This document shows, one piece after another, positions 18,126-26,933 of a stretch of 64,000 nt of DNA (within the stretch, counting starts at the first letter, position 1; every line of letters starts with the position of its first letter). Under the pieces are notes generated by a model that saw only the letters and a list, made by a program, of their open reading frames with translations, was not told the DNA's origin and did no database searches. Made by a program: the position numbers and the translations under genes. Source of the DNA: Candidozyma auris (Eukaryota; Ascomycota; Pichiomycetes; Serinales; Metschnikowiaceae); the NCBI RefSeq assembly GCF_003013715.1, contig NC_072812.1, forward strand, positions 1,550,001 to 1,614,000, written 5' to 3'.

Positions 18126-19145
18126 ATGGAGTATAACAACACTTACTTGGACGACCAAGAGTTGACCCATTTAAACCAACAACAAGGTCACAATGGCGTT
18201 GGAGAGCATCATTACAACGAGCAGTCGATACCGACTGCCTCAGAACGAGCCCCTCCTCAACTGACTACACATCCTGTTGTTGATGAGGAAGAGCTTTTAG
18301 CCGCTCAAGCGGCCGCTGATGCGGCAGTTGCCCAACAACAAGCTCAACCGCAGCCTGGAGGAGTTTTTGGAAATGTTGGCCAGGGGTTGACAGGTAAGAA
18401 CAGAGAAATGTTGATGCAGTATTGGCAGGAAACAATTGACTCCATCGAGAATGATGACCATGACTTCAAGAACCACCAGTTGCCCTTGGCCAGAATCAAG
18501 AAGGTGATGAAGACGGATGAAGAGGTGAAGATGATCAGTGCTGAGGCCCCTATCCTATTTGCCAAAGGGTGCGATGTCTTCATCACCGAACTAACAATGC
18601 GAGCATGGATACATGCCGAAGAGAACAAGCGCAGAACACTTCAAAAATCAGACATTGCCGCTGCATTAACCAAAAGCGACATGTTTGACTTCCTTATTGA
18701 TGTGGTGCCCAGGGAAGAGGAAAAACCTAAAAAGTCATTCCTGGGCCTGTCTCGAGGTGGCAGCTACGTAGCTACTACTTCGCAGCCACAAATGCACCAG
18801 TTTTCGCAGCCGCTGATGCATGTCTCCCAAATTCGTGGCCCAGGTAACCCACCCGTTCCTGCTCCAGTAGAAGCATCGATTGGACAGAATACACAACTGC
18901 CAGGTAACCTGGGACTGCCTCTTCAAGGCGTTCCTCACTTGCCTCAGATAAGGCTGCCCCAGAACCAGCTTCCGCCCCGTCCAATATCTGACAACGACAA
19001 GGGGGACGCCCGTGAGCTTCAACATCCGGTCCCACCGCTCGACGACATGAGAAATCCTCAAGACGAAGGAGTGAAGCAGGAGGAGAATGAGGAAGGGTCG
19101 GGATATAACTTCGAGAACTACCAATCTTACGAAACCGGTTACTAG
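18126..19145 (+). CDS. HAP5: CCAAT-binding complex subunit Hap5 (NF-YC)
   Basis: Hap5 pairs with Hap3 through histone folds and with Hap2 to bind CCAAT, controlling respiratory and iron-linked genes. Residues ~88-105 ([16 protein letters not shown]) match the Hap4-recruiting helix. The histone fold follows at ~113-195 ([69 protein letters not shown]). The N-terminus is rich in Gln and Ala, and the C-terminal third is Pro/Gln-rich with several CTG codons, so its residues depend on the genetic code. The 339-residue length is longer than S. cerevisiae Hap5 because of the tail. Confidence 0.96.
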   Translation: MEYNNTYLDDQELTHLNQQQGHNGVGEHHYNEQSIPTASERAPPQLTTHPVVDEEELLAAQAAADAAVAQQQAQPQPGGVFGNVGQGLTGKNREMLMQYWQETIDSIENDDHDFKNHQLPLARIKKVMKTDEEVKMISAEAPILFAKGCDVFITELTMRAWIHAEENKRRTLQKSDIAAALTKSDMFDFLIDVVPREEEKPKKSFLGLSRGGSYVATTSQPQMHQFSQPLMHVSQIRGPGNPPVPAPVEASIGQNTQLPGNLGLPLQGVPHLPQIRLPQNQLPPRPISDNDKGDARELQHPVPPLDDMRNPQDEGVKQEENEEGSGYNFENYQSYETGY

Positions 19146-19791
19146 CAGCCGATGTAAGGCGGACTGAAGACGCTTATTTGGTCGTCTAGCTGATTCAGTT
19201 CTCAAGAGACAAGAAAAAGAATGGCTGCGTGAGCAGACCCTGTACAAGTAGTCCAATGTATTTTAGTTAGATCAATAGTACGTGTAAGATTTCGCTTCAG
19301 TAAGTTACCCCAAAAAAACGCTTGAGTTATCAAACTCTTTCTAGGTTGTACGAATCTAGTACAGGCGAAGTCGATACTATATCGTTTATCAACTAATTGT
19401 TGAGGGACGATTTTTGGTGGCAATTTTTCCACATTGGATTCGCAACCTTGGTGTGTTCTCACTTATATTGTCCAAATCTTGGGCTACTCCACAGCATTAA
19501 TAATAGATGCAGTTTGATCTGAAACTTTTACAGACTTTCAATCTCGTATTTTACATTGATCACTTTAGCCAGAAAACGAAAACCTGGCCAAAAATCCCCA
19601 CAGCAACTTTTCAATACTATATAGTTGTATGCAAGGAGATCGGATGCTGTCGGGATGTCCTCAATGGAATGGGATGTATCCATTGTGCGGCACCTTGCTC
19701 TGAATGCACTCTAGAATTATATAGGCTCCTCACGCTCCCTTTTTACGTCATGTGGTTCTATGTCAACTCCTCTCATTTAAGCAATTGAGTT
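19146..19791. promoter_or_regulatory. HAP5-TFS1 intergenic region with first TFS1 TATA box
   Basis: No gene supported. A TATATA at 19718-19723 lies 74 bp before the upstream TFS1 ATG (19792). A Cys-containing ORF at 19507-19788 runs into this promoter and I do not accept it. Confidence 0.4.
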
Positions 19792-20499
19792 ATGTTCTCT
19801 ATATATAGGGGTGCCCTAGCAAGACAAGCCCGCCCATCCTTAATTATTCCCAAATTACGTGTGCCAAAAATGAATTTGATGACAATTTCTCAATCCTTGG
19901 ACGAAGCCTACAACAAACATTCCATCATCCCCGATGTCGTCGACAAATTCGACACTCAGGGTTTGTTAACTATTGAGTACTCGAAAGAACACCATGTCAC
20001 TTTGGGCAACACATTGAAAGTGGCGGACACTCAGCATGTTCCAACCATTCAATTCACATTGAACTCACCAAACCAAGAGAAGGAATTGCAGGTTAACGAG
20101 GAGGACAAATTCACTTTGGTGTTGACCGATCCGGATGCTCCAACTAGAGGTGATAAGAAATGGTCGGAATACGCCCACTGGATTGTCACAGACTTGCCAT
20201 TGAACACAAACAACGCTGAGTCTGAGGAGTCCTTGTCTACAGTGTTGGATATTAGTAAGGGTAAAGAGCTCTTGAGCTACGTTGGCCCAGCGCCACCTGA
20301 GAAGACAGGAAAGCACAGATATGTTTTCTTATTGTACAAGCAGGATCCCAAGGCCAATTTGGTCACACCACCTGACAGACCAACCTGGGGAACCAATGTG
20401 CCTGGCTCTGGAGTCAGAGACTATTTCAAAAAACACGGCGGCAACTCACAATTGTTGGCCGTCAACTTCTTCTTTGCTCAGAACGAAGTCCAGGAGTAG
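19792..20499 (+). CDS. TFS1: PEBP-family protein, Tfs1-like carboxypeptidase Y inhibitor
   Basis: PEBP proteins bind phospholipid headgroups; S. cerevisiae Tfs1 inhibits carboxypeptidase Y and the Ras GAP Ira2. The PEBP core is clear: LVLTDPDAPTRGD, EYAHWIVTDLP, SYVGPAPPEKTGKHRYVFLLY, and an FFFAQNE end. Two in-frame starts exist. ATG 19792 gives 235 residues with a 26-residue leader that is basic and has no acidic residue (three Lys, four Arg), like a mitochondrial presequence. ATG 19870 gives 209 residues starting MNLMTISQSLDEAY, close to the normal family start. TATA-like boxes lie 74 and 70 bp before the two ATGs (19718 and 19800), so both forms may be made from separate transcripts. If only one is real, 19870 is the safer choice. 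Confidence 0.9.
   Translation: MFSIYRGALARQARPSLIIPKLRVPKMNLMTISQSLDEAYNKHSIIPDVVDKFDTQGLLTIEYSKEHHVTLGNTLKVADTQHVPTIQFTLNSPNQEKELQVNEEDKFTLVLTDPDAPTRGDKKWSEYAHWIVTDLPLNTNNAESEESLSTVLDISKGKELLSYVGPAPPEKTGKHRYVFLLYKQDPKANLVTPPDRPTWGTNVPGSGVRDYFKKHGGNSQLLAVNFFFAQNEVQE
19800..19807 (+). promoter_or_regulatory. Second TFS1 TATA box, inside the longer reading frame
   Basis: TATATATA lies inside codons 3-6 of the long TFS1 form and 70 bp before the second in-frame ATG (19870). That spacing would suit transcripts that start after the first ATG and make the short protein. Confidence 0.5.
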
Positions 20500-20554
20500 C
20501 GTGTTAGTATAATGAACGAAACACATCCTTTTGAAACCGCTTTTCAGTAGTAGT

Positions 20555-20986
20555 TCACCGTAATCTCGCGGAGCTGTAGTCCTTCGGACTAACAACTAAG
20601 CCCTTACCCTTGATAGCACCCCTGTAAATCGTCTCAATGATATCAATCATATCTTGTTTATTGTCTATAAGGAAATTGAGCTTGTTGTTGTTGCCGGTGC
20701 CAAAGTCACACATCATATGCTTGTTGCGATAGAAGAACATAACTGTACAAGGATCGTAGAGCTCATACATTTCGTTGAAGTCAGGAACTTGCTCAATATC
20801 ACAGACATAGATAGCAGCAAAGTTCTTGACCTTCTCTGCTATCCCGTAAAGAATCTCATCCATGATCATGCACAGGCGGTCATAGTCTTTACCAAACCGG
20901 ATGATCACAAGCCTTTCATCCTCTGATAAAATGGCCTGGTCAACATGCCAACCTGTTCGAAGATGCGGAATGAAAATCGAACTCAT
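20555..20986 (-). CDS. DIB1: U4/U6.U5 tri-snRNP protein Dib1 (U5-15K/Dim1)
   Basis: Dib1 is a thioredoxin-fold spliceosome protein of the U5 snRNP that must leave before activation. From the ATG at 20986 the protein is 143 residues, the length of S. cerevisiae Dib1. It shows the highly conserved run SSIFIPHLRTGWHVDQAIL, then VIIRFGKDYDRLCMIMDE, IYVCDIEQVPDFN, YDPCTVMFFYRNKHMM, DFGTGNNNKLNF and the GLVVSPKDYS end. The frame stays open 66 bp further upstream, but those residues are not part of the family, so I take the internal ATG. Tail-to-tail with TFS1 and head-to-head with the next gene. Confidence 0.97.
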   Translation of the reverse strand: MSSIFIPHLRTGWHVDQAILSEDERLVIIRFGKDYDRLCMIMDEILYGIAEKVKNFAAIYVCDIEQVPDFNEMYELYDPCTVMFFYRNKHMMCDFGTGNNNKLNFLIDNKQDMIDIIETIYRGAIKGKGLVVSPKDYSSARLR

Positions 20987-21116
20987 GGTTTTCCCGGGTA
21001 GTGTCCTATAGTGACACTTCGAGATGAGGAGCCTATGCGTGCGCGGAGGCACGCACCTTCACAGCTTTACTGTACAAAAAAGCTTAGTTTTTGCAACCAT
21101 TTGATACGCCCCATAG

Positions 21117-22050
21117 ATGAACATCCAGTCAGTAAATTTACCCGACTTAGAATTCGAGACCGACCACGAGTTGACGTCGTCGGATGAGAGCGCCCATACC
21201 GAATTTCCCTCGATTTCACATACTAAGTTCAGAATTCGAGACCATATCAAGTCTTTCTTCAATCCCCAACATGCGAACAAGGAGGCTCACGAGGAAAGCT
21301 TCAAGGAATGCTTTGAAGCGAAGGCTTCAGGTACTCAACCGAGATCTCACCTTGCAGAGAGACCAAAACCCAAGTCCATATTTGGCTCGCCAACGAAGTT
21401 GTTGATCGATACTCATGACGATGCCCTTGTCTACCACCAACTCAAAGCAGAGAGCCTTGCAAGAAAGGCGCTTCCGTATGACATTTATATACTTGAGTGG
21501 GTTGCATGGACTCAAAGAATAGAGAATGGCACCAAGGAGTACTCAACGGAGGACATATCCGATTCAAAAGCCCTAGACGGCTTGACTGAGTCAATCTCGA
21601 ACGAGGACCTTTCATGGAGGAAGCTTCATATTTTGAGAAAAGAGATCACGCCAACAACCAAAGAAGACTACCTGAACATAACGGTCTTCATGAAAGTTGA
21701 CAGGGAGAAAGCAGTGGTTAGCTTTCATAAGGTATGCAAAAGCGTCCTCTTGGATGACCTTTCAAAACCACTAGGGATCACCAGTACGTTGTCATACATC
21801 GAGTTTTGCTTTTTATACTAACACCGCAGTTCCTATAGTAGGCATCACCCTTGGAAAAGCAACCACTGAGTACTTAATTATAATCTTGTGGCTTGGAAAT
21901 GATGGCGAAAGGGAGGAAGTTAAGGCTACCTACGACTTGCTTAGATGTCTAATCAACTCGATCGACGATGAATATGATGAGGTGATAAAATCATCAGTCT
22001 TGGTGAGACTTGGGGATTTTGAAGTCGTTGAAATGTTTTCTGGATCATGA
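21117..22050 (+). CDS. Unrecognised protein, spliced (exons 21117-21783 and 21830-22050)
   Basis: An unspliced reading gives 234 residues and stops in the intron. Joining 21783 to 21830 gives one frame of 888 bp, 295 residues, ending at TGA 22048-22050. The second exon adds IPIVGITLGKATTEYLIIIL, then WLGNDGEREEVKATYDLLRC and an acidic helix DDEYDEVIKSS, all with normal-looking codon use. The N-terminal ~95 residues are acidic and low in complexity, with a basic KFRIRDHIKSFF segment. Residues ~100-290 look globular (LPYDIYILEWVAWTQRI, TKEDYLNITVFMKVDREKA). I recognise no family. It is probably a fast-evolving or lineage-restricted gene. Head-to-head with DIB1, it shares a short promoter with that gene. 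Confidence 0.75.
21784..21829 (+). other. 46-nt intron
   Basis: The donor is GTACGT at 21784-21789, the branch point a perfect TACTAAC at 21816-21822 and the acceptor CAG ending at 21829, 8 nt after the branch A. A second in-frame acceptor, TAG ending at 21838, would drop three residues. Both keep the downstream frame open for 220 bp. Confidence 0.88.
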
Positions 22051-22110
22051 GTATGTTGAATCGAATGCAGCTTTCTTTTGATGGTCTGAATCTGGGGTAA
22101 TCGATATTTG

Positions 22111-22118
22111 ATCACGTG
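22111..22118. promoter_or_regulatory. Cbf1-type E-box upstream of URA4
   Basis: ATCACGTG fits the Cbf1 consensus RTCACRTG and lies 77 bp before the URA4 ATG. Motif match only. Confidence 0.4.
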
Positions 22119-22194
22119 CGCCTGTATGTATTTGCATTTTTTCAGCCCTCCATAGTCAGCTTTTCGAAGTAGACATCGGCAGTTCTCTCATAAG

Positions 22195-23259
22195 ATGTCT
22201 GAAATCGAGCTTGGAATCACCGCTGATATGCACGTCCATCTTCGTGATGGAAGGATGATGGATCTCATCACTCCCACAGTCAGAGATGGTGGAGTATCGA
22301 TCGCTTATGTCATGCCAAACCTAGTCCCCCCAATCACCACTATCGACCGTGTGGTTGAGTATAAGAAGAGTCTTGAGGAGCTCTCCCCCAAGACAACTTT
22401 CTTGATGAGTTTCTATCTTTGTAAAGATTTGAGTCCGGAGCTTATCAACGAAGCTGCCAAGATCGGTGCCATTCATGGTGTCAAGTGCTATCCTGCCGGA
22501 GTTACCACCAACTCAGCCGCTGGTGTTGATCCCAACGACTTTTCTGATTTTTACCCAATCTTCAAAGCTCTAGAAGAGAACAACTTGGTTCTCAACTTGC
22601 ATGGTGAGAAGCCACCATCCAAAGATGAAGATATCCATGTTTTGAATGCCGAGCCGCAGTTCTTGCCTGCCCTCATCAAACTCTCTAACGACTTCCCAAA
22701 TTTGAGGATCATACTTGAGCACTGTACCACCAAAAACGCCGTCGACACAATTCGTGAAATCCACCGAGAAAACCCACAATCCAAGGTCGCTGCAACAATC
22801 ACTGCACACCACCTTTCATTGACCATAGACTCGTGGGCAGGTAACCCGATCAACTTTTGCAAACCTGTTGCGAAATTGCCTGCTGACATGAGGGCGTTGA
22901 TTGAAGCTGCTACTTCTGGCGAAAAGTACTTCTTCTTTGGGTCGGACTCCGCACCACATCCAATTGTAAATAAAGCGAAGCACACAGGTGTTTGTGCTGG
23001 TGTATACACACAGTGCAATGCAATTGCCTACGTTGCCGAGGTGTTCGACACCGTTGGTAAACTTGACAACTTGAAAAAATTTGTCTCTGATAACGGAAAG
23101 GCGTTCTACGGGATTACAGATGAGGATGTCGTCAACAAGGACAAGGTCTACCTTGTGAGGCGTGACAATGCCGTCCCCAAGGTTATAGGTAATGACACTT
23201 TGGAGGTTGTTCCCTTCAAAGCTGGAGAGACCTTGAAGTACGCCGTTGAGTGGAGATGA
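22195..23259 (+). CDS. URA4: Dihydroorotase
   Basis: Third step of pyrimidine synthesis: ring closure of carbamoyl aspartate to dihydroorotate. At 354 residues the protein has the zinc-site residues of the class II enzyme: H13 and H15 (DMHVHLRDG), the lysine expected to be carbamylated at K97 (GVKCYPAG), LNLHGEKP, LEHCTT, TAHHL, and the catalytic Asp in FGSDSAPHP. VMPNLVPP also fits the family. The start has MSEIELGITADMHVHLRDG in register with other fungal Ura4 proteins. No oddities. Confidence 0.97.
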   Translation: MSEIELGITADMHVHLRDGRMMDLITPTVRDGGVSIAYVMPNLVPPITTIDRVVEYKKSLEELSPKTTFLMSFYLCKDLSPELINEAAKIGAIHGVKCYPAGVTTNSAAGVDPNDFSDFYPIFKALEENNLVLNLHGEKPPSKDEDIHVLNAEPQFLPALIKLSNDFPNLRIILEHCTTKNAVDTIREIHRENPQSKVAATITAHHLSLTIDSWAGNPINFCKPVAKLPADMRALIEAATSGEKYFFFGSDSAPHPIVNKAKHTGVCAGVYTQCNAIAYVAEVFDTVGKLDNLKKFVSDNGKAFYGITDEDVVNKDKVYLVRRDNAVPKVIGNDTLEVVPFKAGETLKYAVEWR

Positions 23260-25156
23260 TTCAAGTTTGCACAGCGCATCAGGATAGCGTAAATAGGAAT
23301 GCGGAGGAGCTAATATGTGCACTTTCAACCTTGAATAAAGAGATCTTGTAAATGGTCTTTGTATGTCAGAAGCTGACCCCACGAGGGTCCAATAGATGCA
23401 TGAAGGACAAAATCTTGACAGGACTTTGCAAGACCTCGAGGGTGCTTCTCGAAAGGCACGACGGTGAGGCAGCTCCTATAAAGGGATAGGTTTACGTTAA
23501 ATTAAGTGAGAAATTCTCGGGCATAGGAATGAAGCAGACGAAGTTAAATTTAGTAGTGCCACCGCCTATTGCCCACTCTCGCGCGTTACTCTCTTGCAAG
23601 TAACTTTCTACGTGAGAACAATGCCCACGGGGCCTATCAGGAAAATTTAGAATTAATTGAAGATAGTTCCAAGTCAACATCGACCGGAGATCAATGATCG
23701 CAAGTTCTAGTTTTGTATATTGATTATGTCTCAAGACAGCTTTGGCCGAGAAGAACTGTGAAAACATTCGAAAACGTCAGAATGTTCGATCCAGAAATTC
23801 TTAATGTGAAGGAACTACTCACCGTAAAAGATGCCGCAACGATGCACGATTTTCCGAGAAAGGTGCTCACAATAAAGGTTAAGAGAAATGAGATGAAACA
23901 AGCTTAGGCAAGAACAAATGAATACTCATGAATCAGTCATATTCCGATAATCTGGCCACAAACGATCTCACTTTCCCACCTGACCAGTGCACAAGGGTCT
24001 TCTGGGAGTCTTCTGATCCGAACGCACCGAAGGCTACGATGCACACTTACGCTCGCTCGCCAATAGGCGTCTTGTGAGGAAACTTGCACTGGTAAAGGAC
24101 CCATGAGGCGCATGCACCCAGCGTTCGGCAAAATCACCTTCAAGGCAAATTACTTTTGAAGCAATGTTCTTTGAGGCAAAGGTTTTGGGGTGCGTTAGCT
24201 TGTGCCAGCTTCTCCTCCCTTATCTCATCTCGCCAGAGATAAGAACAAAGCTATTGTTTTGTGGATCTTTGTCGAAGACGGCCAAGGGCTTACTCCTCCT
24301 ACAGCATACATGAGGAGCCTAGCGAGCCGACCAAGAGACTACTCAACAATGCTGCACCGCTGCTTGTGGTGCTTCTTCTAAATGAACCGACCCCACGTTC
24401 CATATCACTTTTGCTCCATGTGGTGTATTTATCCGGCGAACTGGCGCTGTGCGACTCATCACTAGCGAGTTGCCCATGGTGCTTCTGTCACGCCTGCGGT
24501 AGAACGCTCCACAAACGTAGCAGCCCACGTTGCCCCCAGCTCCCCACAAACGGGGACTCATAGTTTGATAGAATAGTTTACTAGTCCAGTGCGACTAAAA
24601 TAAACCGAACATACTTTTTCCGTCGCCAAGAAAAGTGTCAAGCTCGCTTACGCTTAGTGTCGACTAGCTTCGCTCTTGGTTTTTCTGAGCACCCATTCTA
24701 TGGGTGTCGCGACTTTCATCTATTAGCTAATTTGTGTCAGGCCTTACTCCATCTGCATGTGCGGCAACCGTGCAGCTGAGATAGCCTTCACTCAGCGGGC
24801 CTCTGCTGCTCGTACGGCGCTTTGGTTAGGTGCTTGCAGCATTTGCTTTCTTAACAGAGACACACGATTCGCCCATCTGCCGGATGGCTGCCACCTACGC
24901 ATATAAAGACATGAGTTTTTCTCCCGCTGGAACCGATTATAAGATTGAAAATTGTTCGTCATACCTCTTGCAAAAAACTGTCTTTGCAGCTGACATCTTA
25001 AGCATTTATATTCCAATCTAGCTTGCGTAGTTGTGACCTCTTAGGAACGCCTGCCAAGCACTACTGACGTCTTCTGCTTTTTACAATCACCCTCTTGACA
25101 CCTGTCAAGCGATTATCAAACTTCAGCATCTCCCTGTCTCAAAAAAATCTGCCTCG
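23260..25156. promoter_or_regulatory. 1.9 kb gene-free region upstream of the GIT1-type transporter
   Basis: No convincing gene. A 64-codon frame near 23713-23907 has no ATG at its start and no recognisable features. Elements seen are an inverted pair of GATA sites (CTTATC 24219-24224, GATAAG 24238-24243), two CACGTT Pho4-like cores (24394-24399, 24526-24531) and a 7-bp hairpin CACCCAT-TCT-ATGGGTG at 24690-24706. The size suits a strongly regulated nutrient-transporter promoter. An unannotated noncoding RNA cannot be excluded. Confidence 0.45.
24219..24243. promoter_or_regulatory. Inverted pair of GATA-factor sites
   Basis: CTTATCTC (24219-24226) and GAGATAAG (24236-24243) form a perfect 8-bp inverted repeat around a 9-nt spacer, each arm carrying a GATAAG site. 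Paired GATAAG elements are the classic target of nitrogen-regulated Gln3/Gat1 factors and of iron-regulated GATA repressors in Candida. About 0.9 kb before the transporter ATG. Confidence 0.4.
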
Positions 25157-26788
25157 ATGTCCTCCAGAGATTTACCGCATTCCTTAAAGGACGCTGTGTG
25201 GGGCTGGGCCGAAAGAGTGCCCGATGAACTAGCCTTGACAAAAGCTCAGCGTGAAAGAAACTCGACTGACGCACAGGAGGAGGACCCTGAATTGCGTGAA
25301 GCCCAGAGAAAAGTTCAGATGAAGAACTTGTGGCCCGCCTTCATATCTGGCGCTGGTCTCTTTTCCGACGGTTACGTGAACAACTCCATCTCAACGGTCA
25401 CCACATGTTTGTCTATTATCTATGGTGAAGCGTACACTAATTCCAACGCTATCTCCAACGTTTCTGCTATTGCATTCGCCGGTACAGTTCTTGGTCAATT
25501 GTCCTTTGGTTACATTTCTGACCACTTTGCCAGAAAGGGAGGCATGTTGGCAGCTAATATCATGCTTATCTTCTTCACCATTTGCTGCGCAGTGGCTACT
25601 TGGGGTAAGACCCCAGAGGGTTTGTTTGCTGCGATCACCACATTCCGTTTCTTCTTGGGTATCGCCATTGGTGCGGAGTACCCAACCTCCTCGGTGATCG
25701 CTTCAGAGTTCGCCAACCAGTTGCCCGCTGGTCACAGAAACAGGTACTTCTGTTGGTTCACCAACTCGTGCATTGATGTCGGCTATGTGGTCTCTGCATT
25801 TGTCCCAATGGTTTTGTTGTGGATCTTTTCCCCTAGACATTTAAGAGCTGTTTGGAGGTTGACCTTGGGTCTCGGCGTATTCCCACCTCTTGCTTTATTT
25901 TTTATGAGAAGGAAGATGAAGAACTCTGAATCTTACGAGAAGACTAACATGAAGACCGCCAAGAAGTTTCCGTGGTGGCTCGTTATCAAATTCTACTGGT
26001 TTAGATTGACCATTGTCTCTATTGTTTGGTTCATTTACGATTTCTCTGCATACTCCTTCGGTCTTTATTCATCCTACATCTTGAACATCATTATCCCAGA
26101 CAGCGATTTGTACAAGACCTTTGGTTGGAACGTCGTTTTCAACCTATTCTATCTCCCAGGAACCATCCTTGGTGGCTTCTCGACTGATTACTTTGGGCCA
26201 AGACTTACGATGGCCATTGGTCTCTTCTGTCAAGGTATCATTGGATTCGGTATGACTGCTGGATTCGGGACTTTGAAGCATCAAATTGGTGGTTTCGTTG
26301 TTGTCTACGGTATCTTCTCTGCTCTTGGTGAATTCGGTGCTGGCAACAACGTTGGCTGCTTGGCGTCCAAGACCTCCTCCACACCAGTTAGGGGCCAGTA
26401 CTATGGTATCGCTGCTGCTATTGGTAAAGTGGGTGCCTTCGTAGGTACCTATGTTTTCCCTGTTATCTTGAAGAACAACGGTGGCTCAGACTCTGACGCG
26501 GGTATCAAGACTGCCTTCTACGTTTCGTCTTCCTTATGTCTCTTCTCAGCCTGTTTGACTTTGTTTTTCTGTCCATCTGTGGGCCAAGAAGCTATCAACG
26601 AGGAGGACAGAAGATTTGTCTCTTACTTGAAGGAGAATGGCTATGACATCTCCAGCTTGGGTAATGGTACTATTGTCCACGACTTTGAAGAATCTGGTGA
26701 CAGTATCCTGGAGAAGAAGACCGACAATGAACCTCGTGTTCGTCACACTGCCGCTTCTGACACTTCATCTAGTGTCGAGAGGGTTTAA
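25157..26788 (+). CDS. GIT1: Git1-family glycerophosphodiester permease (MFS)
   Basis: Git1 proteins import glycerophosphoinositol or glycerophosphocholine at the plasma membrane with protons, as phosphate and inositol sources. The 543-residue protein has 12 membrane segments, with the MFS loop signature GYISDHFARKGG after helix 2. The family runs FISGAGLFSDGYVNNSIS, FFLGIAIGAEYPTSSVIASE and FGAGNNVGCLASKTSSTPVRGQ place it in the phosphate:H+ symporter branch with Git1 rather than with sugar transporters. C. albicans has several GIT paralogues with different substrates, and this copy cannot be assigned to one by eye. Codon use is biased toward TTG/GTT/GGT, suggesting high expression. Convergent with the PMU1-like phosphatase. 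Confidence 0.9.
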   Translation: MSSRDLPHSLKDAVWGWAERVPDELALTKAQRERNSTDAQEEDPELREAQRKVQMKNLWPAFISGAGLFSDGYVNNSISTVTTCLSIIYGEAYTNSNAISNVSAIAFAGTVLGQLSFGYISDHFARKGGMLAANIMLIFFTICCAVATWGKTPEGLFAAITTFRFFLGIAIGAEYPTSSVIASEFANQLPAGHRNRYFCWFTNSCIDVGYVVSAFVPMVLLWIFSPRHLRAVWRLTLGLGVFPPLALFFMRRKMKNSESYEKTNMKTAKKFPWWLVIKFYWFRLTIVSIVWFIYDFSAYSFGLYSSYILNIIIPDSDLYKTFGWNVVFNLFYLPGTILGGFSTDYFGPRLTMAIGLFCQGIIGFGMTAGFGTLKHQIGGFVVVYGIFSALGEFGAGNNVGCLASKTSSTPVRGQYYGIAAAIGKVGAFVGTYVFPVILKNNGGSDSDAGIKTAFYVSSSLCLFSACLTLFFCPSVGQEAINEEDRRFVSYLKENGYDISSLGNGTIVHDFEESGDSILEKKTDNEPRVRHTAASDTSSSVERV

Positions 26789-26933
26789 AATGGGCACACT
26801 CGAGTGTCTCTACTTTAATTCGTCACAATTTGGGAACTACTTATTTGGTAAGGTTATATACTTTGGAATTCTCTTAGAGTTGTTAAGATGACTTGTACTT
26901 GTCGCAAGTAGCATCTTTGATGCATTATCTACT

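Noticed and set aside
19507..19788. 93-codon Cys-containing ORF between HAP5 and TFS1
   Set aside because: It runs through the presumed TFS1 promoter including its TATA box, has no recognisable content, and its Cys pattern fits no known fold.
23713..23907. 64-codon plus-strand frame in the transporter promoter
   Set aside because: Begins at TTG; the only later ATG start leaves about 40 residues with no features.
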